Below are positions 1 to 6,616 of a stretch of 16,931 nucleotides of DNA, in pieces; the stretch's first letter is position 1; every line of letters starts with the position of its first letter. Under the pieces are notes generated by a model. The model was given only the letters and a program-made list of their open reading frames with translations. It was not told where the DNA came from and searched no databases. Location of the stretch: positions 1-16,931 of the forward strand of contig JAFYVD010000026.1 in NCBI GenBank assembly GCA_017558425.1, read 5' to 3'. Made by a program: the position numbers and the translations under genes. Source of the DNA: Clostridia bacterium. Its GTDB lineage: Bacteria; Bacillota_A; Clostridia; RUG12999.

Positions 1-19
1 ATAAAATTCCCTCTTTGAA

Positions 20-170
20 AATTCTTCGACCTTAAACTGATGAAATTTCGAGGGGATTTTGGTGCGAAAGATGAAGCAAGGCTGACGCCTTGCAAAGATG
101 ACAAGCCGAAATACACCGGAATTACGCTGTTTAAGGCGTGGCTTGGATATCTGCTGTCACCCTAACGGTA
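20..170. other. Non-coding stretch with potential RNA/DNA secondary structure, possible dispersed repeat
   Basis: I find no convincing gene left of the aminotransferase stop codon. The stretch contains a perfect 7-bp hairpin, GCAAGGC at 76-82 and GCCTTGC at 87-93, with a 4-base loop. A second possible fold pairs CAAGCC (102-107) with GGCTTG (140-145), stacked on ACGC (124-127) with GCGT (136-139). The phrasing resembles short dispersed elements in intergenic DNA of clostridial genomes, but only one copy is present here, so the repeat status is inference. There is no T-run that would make it a clear terminator for the aminotransferase gene. Confidence 0.35.
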
Positions 171-178
171 GTTTAAAG

Positions 179-1312
179 TTAAAAACAGGATTTTATAATC
201 TCGATAATACGGTCCTGCTGTTCGTTTGTCATCTTAATGTCAGATGGCAGACAAAGGCCACGGGCGAAAATGTCCTCGCCGACGGGTTTTTCTGTTGCTG
301 AAACAAAGTCACAATCTGCAAAAACAGGTTGCATATGCATAGGTTTCCAGATTGGACGGGATTCTATATTATATTCTTCAAGCTTAAGCCTGATTTGTTC
401 GGGAGTAACAGAACATGACTCGTCAAGAAGTATGCAGGAAAGCCAGAAGTTGGGTTTTGTTTCGTCAAGATAAGGATTCATTGTAAGAGGAAGACCCGAA
501 AAAGCTTCTTTGTATCTGAAATACAGCTTTTCTTTGGCATCACGATGCTCTTCCAGATGAAGGAGCTGACCTCTGCCTATGCCCGCAACCACGTTGGACA
601 TACGGTAGTTATAACCAATTTCCTCGTGCTGGTACCAGGGAGCTTTTTCACGCGCCTGGGTTGACCAGAAAAATGCTTTTTCACGCGCTTCGGCAGTGTC
701 TGTGAGAAGCATTCCGCCACCTGAAGTGGTGATAATTTTGTTTCCGTTAAAGCTGATGGCACAATATTTGCCGAAGGTACCGCATTTTTTGCCTTTATAA
801 TCGGCGGCAAGAGCCTCGGCGGCATCTTCAATTAAAATTGCATTGTGTTTTTTGCAGATTGCAATAATTTCATCCATCTTTGCGGGACATCCGTAAAGAT
901 GGACAAGGATAACGACCTTTGTTTCGGGGTATTTTTCAAACGCCTTTTCAAGAGCGTCGGGATCCATATTCCAGCTGTCTGTTTCAGAGTCAATAAACAC
1001 AGGGAGAGCACCTTCGTAAACCGCAGGGTTAACAGTTGCGGCAAAGGTGACGTCAGAACAGAAAATATGGTCACCGCGTTTCACGCCTGCAAGTTTTATT
1101 GCAAGGTGCAGAGCGGCTGTGCCTGCGGACAGGGCAAGAGCGTGAAACTCATCAGAGTTTTCGCCGCAGAGATAGGTTTGCATTTCCGATTCGAAAGAAT
1201 CGCAGTTGAAGCCGAGCGGAGCCACATAGCCTCTGTCAAAAGCTTCTTTTATGTATTCCATTTCTTCACCGTGCATTGTCGGCGATGAGAGAAAAATTCT
1301 GGCATTATTCAT
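179..1312 (-). CDS. DegT/DnrJ/EryC1/StrS-family PLP aminotransferase, PglE/EpsN-like (sugar aminotransferase)
   Basis: This 377-residue protein has the layout of fold-type I sugar aminotransferases that transfer an amino group, usually from glutamate, to a nucleotide-linked 4-keto sugar. Visible motifs are the N-terminal SSPTMHGEEMEYI segment, SAGTAALHLA at 62-70 (cofactor phosphate site), EDAAEAL around D163 (contacts the pyridine nitrogen) and NGNKIITTSGGG with the Schiff-base lysine K192. The APLG segment near 31-34 and STQARE segment match the Campylobacter PglE and Bacillus EpsN type from memory, so a UDP-4-amino-4,6-dideoxy-GlcNAc-type product is likely but unproven. It is about the usual length for the family. 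The ATG is preceded by AAAGGAAG and a strong promoter. No partner dehydratase, acetyltransferase or glycosyltransferase gene is inside the window, though some could lie to the left. Confidence 0.9.
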   Translation of the reverse strand: MNNARIFLSSPTMHGEEMEYIKEAFDRGYVAPLGFNCDSFESEMQTYLCGENSDEFHALALSAGTAALHLAIKLAGVKRGDHIFCSDVTFAATVNPAVYEGALPVFIDSETDSWNMDPDALEKAFEKYPETKVVILVHLYGCPAKMDEIIAICKKHNAILIEDAAEALAADYKGKKCGTFGKYCAISFNGNKIITTSGGGMLLTDTAEAREKAFFWSTQAREKAPWYQHEEIGYNYRMSNVVAGIGRGQLLHLEEHRDAKEKLYFRYKEAFSGLPLTMNPYLDETKPNFWLSCILLDESCSVTPEQIRLKLEEYNIESRPIWKPMHMQPVFADCDFVSATEKPVGEDIFARGLCLPSDIKMTNEQQDRIIEIIKSCF

Positions 1313-1352
1313 AACAGGTTCGCTTCCTTTTGTGAAAAAATATTATATTATA

Positions 1353-1381
1353 AGTATAACACAATACGATAAACGTGTCAA
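1353..1381 (-). promoter_or_regulatory. Sigma-A promoter of the aminotransferase gene
   Basis: Read on the minus strand, TTGACA (1376-1381) is followed after 17 bp by TATACT (1353-1358). The start codon at 1312 lies about 40 bases downstream, with an AAAGGAAG ribosome site between. The match to consensus is nearly perfect. The gene is therefore expressed independently of the ferredoxin gene, whose terminator lies immediately upstream. Confidence 0.8.
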
Positions 1382-1383
1382 GA

Positions 1384-1420
1384 AAACAAAAAGCCGGTCA
1401 ATCCAAAGGAACTGACCGGT
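1384..1420 (-). terminator. Rho-independent terminator after the ferredoxin gene
   Basis: On the minus strand CCGGTCA (1413-1419) pairs with TGACCGG (1394-1400). An inner TCC/GGA pairing (1402-1404 with 1408-1410) tightens the loop, and CTTTTTGTTTT follows. It sits 17 bases after the ferredoxin stop codon. The T-run directly precedes the -35 box of the aminotransferase promoter, so the two transcription units are cleanly separated. Confidence 0.85.
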
Positions 1421-1436
1421 TTTCTGATTAGTAAAA

Positions 1437-1607
1437 TTAGTTAGCTTCGGGAGCCTCTACGGGGCAAACGCTTGCGCAAGAACCGCAATCGATGCATTCG
1501 TCAGCGTTGATAACATATTTGTCATCACCTGCAGAAATACAAGATACGGGACATTCGCCTTCACATGCGCCACAGCTAATGCAGTTGTCGTTGATAATGT
1601 ATGCCAT
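1437..1607 (-). CDS. Clostridial-type 2[4Fe-4S] ferredoxin
   Basis: A 56-residue electron carrier of the classic clostridial size. Two CxxCxxCxxxC motifs are visible: C9, C12, C15, C19 and C38, C41, C44, C48, each ending in a CP dipeptide. In this fold the fourth cysteine of each motif ligates the other cluster. It would pass low-potential electrons in the cytoplasm between enzymes such as pyruvate:ferredoxin oxidoreductase and hydrogenase, which is typical of strict anaerobes. A ninth cysteine, C23, sits four residues after C19 where relatives usually have a small residue. AGAGGTG provides the ribosome site. The gene has its own strong promoter and terminator, so it is transcribed alone, as expected for an abundant general carrier. 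Confidence 0.96.
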   Translation of the reverse strand: MAYIINDNCISCGACEGECPVSCISAGDDKYVINADECIDCGSCASVCPVEAPEAN

Positions 1608-1638
1608 TTTAAATACACCTCTCTTTCATATTGAGCAT

Positions 1639-1667
1639 ATTATAACAGAAATTTTTTGCAATTTCAA
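1639..1667 (-). promoter_or_regulatory. Sigma-A promoter of the ferredoxin gene
   Basis: On the minus strand TTGAAA (1662-1667) and a perfect TATAAT (1639-1644) are separated by 17 bp. The ferredoxin ATG lies about 30 bases further on. The -35 box begins only about ten bases beyond the T-run of the upstream ricT terminator. Confidence 0.85.
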
Positions 1668-1677
1668 GTGTTTTTTG

Positions 1678-1722
1678 AAAAAATAGCCGAAATACGGGGA
1701 GAAACCCGGAAAAGACCGACTA
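1678..1722 (-). terminator. Terminator of the darA-holB-ricT unit, overlapping the ricT stop codon
   Basis: On the minus strand TAGTCGG (1716-1722), which begins with the ricT TAG stop itself, can pair with TCGGCTA (1684-1690) using two G-U wobbles. An inner CGGG/CCCG helix lies inside, and a run of six T residues (1678-1683) follows immediately. The geometry fits an intrinsic terminator, although the long stem has internal loops. Confidence 0.6.
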
Positions 1723-2577
1723 TTCCAGCCCTTTAAGATCGTCGCCTGCAAAATCATCGTTGCGGTTTTGAACTTTTTTGAGTATTTTGATTTCGCTTAC
1801 CGGATAGGATTTAAGTGCCGGAGAATCAGGGAAACGAACAGTTACAGAACGTTTCAGAGTTTCACAACCGATAACGGTGCCGTCCCCGTCGGGAGTGCTG
1901 ACAAGAGAACCGCTGCCGGGCATACCGACATTTAATTCTTCGTAGGTGTCCTGTTCATATTTTAAGCAACACATCAGTCTGCCGCAGGCACCCGAAATTT
2001 TTGTGGGGTTAAGGGACAGGCTCTGTTCTTTAGCCATTTTTATGGAAACAGGGATGAATTCATCGAGAAAACTGTGACAACAAAGCGTTCTGCCGCAGGC
2101 ACCGAAGCCGCCAAGCATTTTGGCTTCATCGCGCACACCAATCTGGCGAAGCTCTATTCTTGTATGGAACACGGTGGCAAGATCTTTTACCAGCTCGCGG
2201 AAATCCACCCTGCCGTCGGCAGTGAAATAAAACAGTGCTTTTCCGCAATCGAAGGTGTATTCCACATCAACAAGTTTCATATTAAGATTGTGTTTTGCAA
2301 TCTTTTCAAGGGCAATTTTAAATGCGTCCTTGCCTTTCTCTGCATTTTTCAGGAAGGTTTTTTCATCCTCGGCGGTTGCTTTGCGGATAACGGGTTTGAG
2401 AGGAGATGTAATACTGTCCTCGGGGATTTCCTTGTTTGCAATTGCAACAGTACCGAATTCAATACCTCTGGCGGTTTCCACAATAACGTGCTCGCCGCAA
2501 CAGAAGGTGTTTCCTTCCGGAGAAAAATAATAAATTTTATAAACTTTTTTAAATCTTACGCCAACAATTTCTACCAA
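1720..2577 (-). CDS. ricT: RicT/YaaT, PSP1-domain regulator of RNase Y
   Basis: A 285-residue PSP1-domain protein. In Bacillus, RicT (YaaT) forms a complex with RicA and RicF that carries [4Fe-4S] clusters and steers RNase Y in mRNA processing, affecting sporulation, competence and biofilm formation. The diagnostic cysteines are all present: C161, C166 and C167 in GACGRTLCC, and C198, C203 and C204 in GACGRLMCC. The N-terminal VGVRFKK block is also typical. The start is a TTG at 2575-2577 that overlaps the holB stop codon. It is chosen because a strong GGAGG lies seven bases upstream, inside the last holB codons, and because homologues begin with the same M-x-E-x-VGVRFKK segment. It is the last gene of the darA-holB-ricT unit. 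Confidence 0.95.
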   Translation of the reverse strand: MVEIVGVRFKKVYKIYYFSPEGNTFCCGEHVIVETARGIEFGTVAIANKEIPEDSITSPLKPVIRKATAEDEKTFLKNAEKGKDAFKIALEKIAKHNLNMKLVDVEYTFDCGKALFYFTADGRVDFRELVKDLATVFHTRIELRQIGVRDEAKMLGGFGACGRTLCCHSFLDEFIPVSIKMAKEQSLSLNPTKISGACGRLMCCLKYEQDTYEELNVGMPGSGSLVSTPDGDGTVIGCETLKRSVTVRFPDSPALKSYPVSEIKILKKVQNRNDDFAGDDLKGLE

Positions 2578-3548
2578 CCTAGTACCTCCATGCCGCTCAT
2601 TGCAAAAGCATTTGCAAGCAATGTGTAATTCACATTGGACAGCAGCTTCTTCTTTGAATCAATAATAACATCGAGAAATGCCATACACCCTTTGAGTGAA
2701 GTACGGCTTATATATTCGTCGGGACGAAAGTCTTCCGAACTGCCCGACGTGTTTGCCGAAAGATGAGCAAAGGTAAGCTCACGGGCAAAACTTAACAAAA
2801 TATCAAAAATATCTTCCGCAGAATCTTTGTTAGCCTCTAAAAATTCGACAATGTCAAAAACTGCGGATGCAGGACCGAAAAATCGGTCAAAAAGGGATGC
2901 AAGATCCTTTCGCAGAGAAAGAAAGGTGCCGCCCGATACCAGCGCCAAAGCCTTTCCGGCGTTGCCGTCCGCACAGGAAATTACCGTGTCCGAGACTGAT
3001 GAAAAACCGTTTGCAGAAAGAATAGCACGGATTTCGTTGTCGCTGTAAGGCTGCATTGACAGCTTGAGACTTCTTGAAAGCACAGTTTCAAGAAAATAGT
3101 TGCTGTTTGATGTCAGCAAAATAAAAACTATATAAGAAGGGGGTTCTTCCAGCATTTTAAGCAGTGCGTTCTGTGCCTGAACGTTAAGCTTTTCACATCC
3201 CGGAATTATTATAACCTTTTTTTCAGCGGAGTATGGCTTTATCATCACCGAGCTGTAAAGCTCGCGGATGTTGTCCACCGAAATGGCGGCTTTACCCTCG
3301 TCGGGAGTCAGGGTGATAATGTCCGGATGGTTACCCGAAAGTGCAAGCTTGCAATCGTGACATATGCCGCATGCCGATTTGTTTGCACATACAAGCTGAC
3401 AGGCAAAAGCATAGGCAAGAGTTTTCTTGCCCATGCCCGAATCTCCTTCTAAAATGTAAGCATGTGAAACCCGCCCTGCGCTGATGCTGCCTGAAAGCAA
3501 ATCTTTAAGCGCAGACTGGCCGGTAATTCCGCTAAGCCCCTGTACCAT
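2571..3548 (-). CDS. holB: DNA polymerase III delta-prime subunit (clamp loader)
   Basis: A 325-residue AAA+ protein of the clamp-loader family, which opens the beta sliding clamp and places it on primed DNA. It shows a Walker A loop GDSGMGKKT (35-43), a zinc-binding cysteine set C54, C60, C63, C66, and the NALLKMLEEPP segment (127-137) typical of delta-prime and gamma/tau. The arginine-finger motif reads S158-R159-S160 where SRC is usual. Whether this subunit hydrolyses ATP cannot be told from sequence; many delta-prime subunits do not. The ATG directly abuts the darA stop codon and no clear Shine-Dalgarno is visible, suggesting translational coupling to darA. The darA-holB-ricT order is conserved in many Firmicutes. 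Confidence 0.95.
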   Translation of the reverse strand: MVQGLSGITGQSALKDLLSGSISAGRVSHAYILEGDSGMGKKTLAYAFACQLVCANKSACGICHDCKLALSGNHPDIITLTPDEGKAAISVDNIRELYSSVMIKPYSAEKKVIIIPGCEKLNVQAQNALLKMLEEPPSYIVFILLTSNSNYFLETVLSRSLKLSMQPYSDNEIRAILSANGFSSVSDTVISCADGNAGKALALVSGGTFLSLRKDLASLFDRFFGPASAVFDIVEFLEANKDSAEDIFDILLSFARELTFAHLSANTSGSSEDFRPDEYISRTSLKGCMAFLDVIIDSKKKLLSNVNYTLLANAFAMSGMEVLGW

Positions 3549-3866
3549 TTAGAGTTTTACAAAATTATCAACATCCAGAACGAAAACGGTTGCTCCGCCT
3601 ACCTCAATTTCAATCGGGTAGGGCATAACGCCACCGAATGGTGCCTGATTTGTTGTAATTTGTTTGCGTGTGCTGCAAGTGGATTTTATGATGGAGAATA
3701 CTTCATCAATTTTTTCCTCATCCACACCAACGATCACTGTGGTGTTTCCGGAACGGAGGAAACCACCTGTTGTAGCAAGGCGTGTAACACTAAAACCGTT
3801 TTTTGTGAGAACGGAAATGAGTTCGCCGGCATCGTCGGAACTTACAATTGCCATAATTAATTTCAT
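3549..3866 (-). CDS. darA: Cyclic-di-AMP receptor DarA/PstA (DUF970, YaaQ)
   Basis: A 105-residue PII-like protein that binds the second messenger c-di-AMP as a trimer in the cytoplasm; its downstream target is not established in most species. The N terminus MKLIMAIVSSDDA, the RLATTGGFLRSGNTT ligand-binding segment and the C-terminal VEVGGAT-like block (EVGGATVFVLDVDNF) match the Bacillus and Staphylococcus proteins closely. The length is normal. A strong GGAGG lies nine bases before the ATG, and a sigma-A promoter lies just upstream. In Bacillus the order is tmk-yaaQ-yaaR-holB-ricT; here tmk and yaaR are absent and a secreted protease gene occupies the upstream position. Confidence 0.96.
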   Translation of the reverse strand: MKLIMAIVSSDDAGELISVLTKNGFSVTRLATTGGFLRSGNTTVIVGVDEEKIDEVFSIIKSTCSTRKQITTNQAPFGGVMPYPIEIEVGGATVFVLDVDNFVKL

Positions 3867-3900
3867 TTTTTTGTACCTCCGTATTATAATTTGTATTTAT

Positions 3901-3929
3901 ATTTTAGCACAAAAATATAAAATTGTCAA
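3901..3929 (-). promoter_or_regulatory. Sigma-A promoter of darA-holB-ricT
   Basis: On the minus strand TTGACA (3924-3929) and TAAAAT (3901-3906) are separated by exactly 17 bp. The -35 box overlaps the TGA stop codon (3926-3928) of the upstream S41 protease gene. No terminator is visible between the genes, so darA probably receives both its own transcripts and read-through. Confidence 0.8.
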
Positions 3930-5347
3930 TCATTAAGAATTTCTACTGCTTTTGCATACTGCTTGTCAACCACTGTTTTAATATCTCTTGTAGCATTGTC
4001 CAATTCAACCTGAGTCATAACATCAAGTTCGCCTGTAACTTCAATGCCGAATTTTTCTTGGAATTTCTTCACAGCTTCTGTAAAGTCGGCGTCGAAAACG
4101 CCATCAACTGCACCGGGGGAAATGGACAAAAGTTTGAATCTTATTTCAGCCGCCTTTATTGCTTCGGCGGATGAGCTTTCGTTTATAACAACGCTGAACT
4201 GCATCTGCAGAACATCTGGATTATCTTTCAGGGAACGGGTGACATTGCGGACGGTGATGTTGGGTTCAACGCCAACGCCGTCAACAAACGAACCGCCTGC
4301 CGACTGATAAAGTGCGATAGTCAGCTTCAAAGCACCGCCTGTGGCAAGAGGCTGGATTGTTTGCATACTACCTTTGCCGAAAGTGGTTTTACCTACAAGG
4401 GTTGCAACTTTTGCATCCTTCATGGAAGCGGAAAAAGCCTCTGCAGCACTGGCACTGTTTTCGTTTGCGAGAATTACAATTTTATATTTTCCGGAACTTT
4501 TCTTTTCGTTTTTATATACTGTCTGATTCTTTTCGTCTTTATAATTGATATAAAGAATATCACCCTTAGGCATAAAGAGTCTGAGCGTATCAAGAAGCGA
4601 ATTAAGCTCGCCACCGGGGTTGTTTCTCACGTCAATTATCAGTTTTTTGATTTTCTTTGAGTCGAAATGGTCGAGAGCCGCTTTTACGTCTGTCGGAGTG
4701 GTTTCTGCAAAACTGGAAATAACAATATAGCCCAGACCTTCTTTGGTTACGGAATAAGAAACTGTGGTTTGTTCAACTTTGCAACGGGAGATTGTGAAAC
4801 TTACTGTTTCTTCACCGCGGAGAACCTCCACTGTAACGATGGTGTTAAGCTCGCCAACTATAAGGCTGCGCACCTCTTCGATGCTTTTGCCTACAACATT
4901 TATACCATCGACTGCAACGATTTTGTCGCCTGCCTGCATACCGGCAATGTCGGCACCGGAGCCGCTGATGGGGGAAACTACCACTATATAGTCGCCACGC
5001 TGCTCAATGGTCACGCCGATTCCAACAAAGGTTCCGCTGAGACTATCTACCCATGAAGCATAATCTTCGGGGCTCAGATAAGTGGAATAGTTATCGAGAT
5101 TTTCGGTCATTCCTTCAATTGCCGAGTTCAGAAGTTCAGGATTTTCCTTAAGAATCTTTTCGAGCGCCTGACGATACAAATCTTCTTTGGAAATATCAAA
5201 TTTATAGTTGCCGGAAATAAAATCCAGTACGCGGTTAGAATATGTTACCGCTGCATTGCCGACGAGTCCGGCAGTTACATTGCCTGCTGCCAGAGCCGGA
5301 GCGGACATAATAACCAGACAAAGCAATAAAGCTATTATTTTTTTCAT
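3926..5347 (-). CDS. Secreted S41 C-terminal processing protease (CtpA/CtpB family) with PDZ and peptidoglycan-binding domains
   Basis: A 473-residue serine protease. Residues 1-21 form a signal peptide ending in ALA-A, so it acts outside the membrane. A PDZ domain (about 105-190, with the VGIGV entry and SGADIAGMQAGDKIVAVDG) selects substrates, probably by their C termini. The S41 core carries VRNNPGG (240-246), the nucleophile S300 in NENSASAAE and the general-base lysine K325 in TTFGKG; the 25-residue spacing is typical. A peptidoglycan-binding-1 repeat (about 395-452, GVFDADFTEAVKKFQ) follows, as in Bacillus CtpB-like proteases. The upstream secreted protein gene ends 16 bases before the ATG, and the GGAAGGTG ribosome site overlaps that gap, so the two are probably co-translated. 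It could be a sporulation-signalling or envelope-maintenance protease. Confidence 0.93.
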   Translation of the reverse strand: MKKIIALLLCLVIMSAPALAAGNVTAGLVGNAAVTYSNRVLDFISGNYKFDISKEDLYRQALEKILKENPELLNSAIEGMTENLDNYSTYLSPEDYASWVDSLSGTFVGIGVTIEQRGDYIVVVSPISGSGADIAGMQAGDKIVAVDGINVVGKSIEEVRSLIVGELNTIVTVEVLRGEETVSFTISRCKVEQTTVSYSVTKEGLGYIVISSFAETTPTDVKAALDHFDSKKIKKLIIDVRNNPGGELNSLLDTLRLFMPKGDILYINYKDEKNQTVYKNEKKSSGKYKIVILANENSASAAEAFSASMKDAKVATLVGKTTFGKGSMQTIQPLATGGALKLTIALYQSAGGSFVDGVGVEPNITVRNVTRSLKDNPDVLQMQFSVVINESSSAEAIKAAEIRFKLLSISPGAVDGVFDADFTEAVKKFQEKFGIEVTGELDVMTQVELDNATRDIKTVVDKQYAKAVEILND

Positions 5348-5363
5348 TTATATCACACCTTCC

Positions 5364-6608
5364 TTAGTTGGTAATTACGGAATAAACGCGGTACAGACCG
5401 CCATAGATTGGAGCATCTGCGTAAATAATGCAATCTTTATCAAAGGAATCATTTAAAAGCCGGTTCATAGAGATTTCCTCTGTGGCATGGTATGCCTGCA
5501 AAGAGTCGGATATATAAAAGCTTTTAAGATTCCCTGAAATGTCAAGAGTAATTGTTTTGTCGGTGGGGTCGAAAAAGTAGAGCTTTCCACGGTAGTTATG
5601 CGGAGAAGGACGATATTCTTCGTCGACTTTGTAGTCCAGCACCCTTACAAACAAAAGTGTGCTTCCTTTGTAATATACCTTTATTTCGTCGCCTGTGCGA
5701 AGCACGCCGGAAATGTCGGGCTGACCTTTGCCGAAAACAATGGTTTCGCCTGAAATATCCGCTATAGGGGAAGCGATATTTTCACCCGTCAATTCGAGGG
5801 AATATTCCTTCGTGCCAACCTTGTAGTTGATGCGACGGACATATTTATTTCCGTTAAAATCAATCTTTATATCGGTGATTCTGCCGGAATGAGATTTTGC
5901 ATCAAGACAATTAAGAATGTATTTTTCGAATTTTTCCAGAAGCACTACTGTGTCGTTGCGAGTTAATAGGTCAAGCTCGGAAAAATATCTTATGTCGTCA
6001 GCTGTTAAAAAACCGTATTTGTAGAGAGAGGAGTAATAAATACGATAATCGGGGTGAATGTTTGTTCTGGCGGGAAGAGAAAAGTCGGACAGGATTACTT
6101 TGTGTGCCACCGTCAACCATTTTATCATATTCTGAGCCGACACAAGACCATCCCTTGCCAAAGATGATTCGGGGTTGGTATAGGCGTCGTTAAACTGTTC
6201 TTCCGAGAGCATACCTTCCTTTAAAGCAAGGATATAATACCCATCCGCCCAGGACAAATCGTCATATTCGCCAAGTCCTGCCGCTTGCCTTTCTGCTGAG
6301 TTATACGCGAGAGCTTCTGCTTCTTCAACTTTGTTAACGGTGCGGAACACCAGGCGAAGAGCGAGCGCGTTGGTAAGATTTTCTGCGGGCAGAAATTTGC
6401 CGCCGGTTGAATGATACATCAGCCCCAGCGCAACAAAGGTTTCTGCCTGAACAGAAGCGGAAATTTCCGCCGAGTCGGTGAAGGAGGTTGCAGTGATAAG
6501 CTCCGCAACATCGCCGGCAGGGCTAAATACTTCTGAGTCTGCATTTGCGGGAAAAGAAAATGTCAGCAATAAAATGATGAATAGTGCAAGGGATTTAATG
6601 GGACTCAC
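5364..6608 (-). CDS. Secreted protein with SLH-like N-terminal region, function unknown
   Basis: A 414-residue protein with an N-terminal signal peptide (about 1-23, cleavage after NA). I do not recognise a named family. Residues about 45-160 resemble S-layer-homology repeats, with AENLTNALALRLVFR and a SWADGYYILALKEGML segment that fits the SLH pattern. This suggests binding to cell-wall polymers, but the similarity is degenerate. The C-terminal half is rich in beta-type sequence. The GTG start at 6606-6608 lies eight bases after the argS stop, and the AGGCGG ribosome site almost touches it; an ATT three codons later would have a better spacing but is a very rare start. It sits directly before the S41 protease, so it may be a partner, inhibitor or substrate of that enzyme. 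Confidence 0.7.
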   Translation of the reverse strand: MSPIKSLALFIILLLTFSFPANADSEVFSPAGDVAELITATSFTDSAEISASVQAETFVALGLMYHSTGGKFLPAENLTNALALRLVFRTVNKVEEAEALAYNSAERQAAGLGEYDDLSWADGYYILALKEGMLSEEQFNDAYTNPESSLARDGLVSAQNMIKWLTVAHKVILSDFSLPARTNIHPDYRIYYSSLYKYGFLTADDIRYFSELDLLTRNDTVVLLEKFEKYILNCLDAKSHSGRITDIKIDFNGNKYVRRINYKVGTKEYSLELTGENIASPIADISGETIVFGKGQPDISGVLRTGDEIKVYYKGSTLLFVRVLDYKVDEEYRPSPHNYRGKLYFFDPTDKTITLDISGNLKSFYISDSLQAYHATEEISMNRLLNDSFDKDCIIYADAPIYGGLYRVYSVITN

Positions 6609-6616
6609 CGCCTGAT

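Noticed and set aside
2074..2628. Plus-strand open frame of 184 codons
   Set aside because: It runs antisense through ricT, whose cysteine motifs make the minus-strand reading certain.
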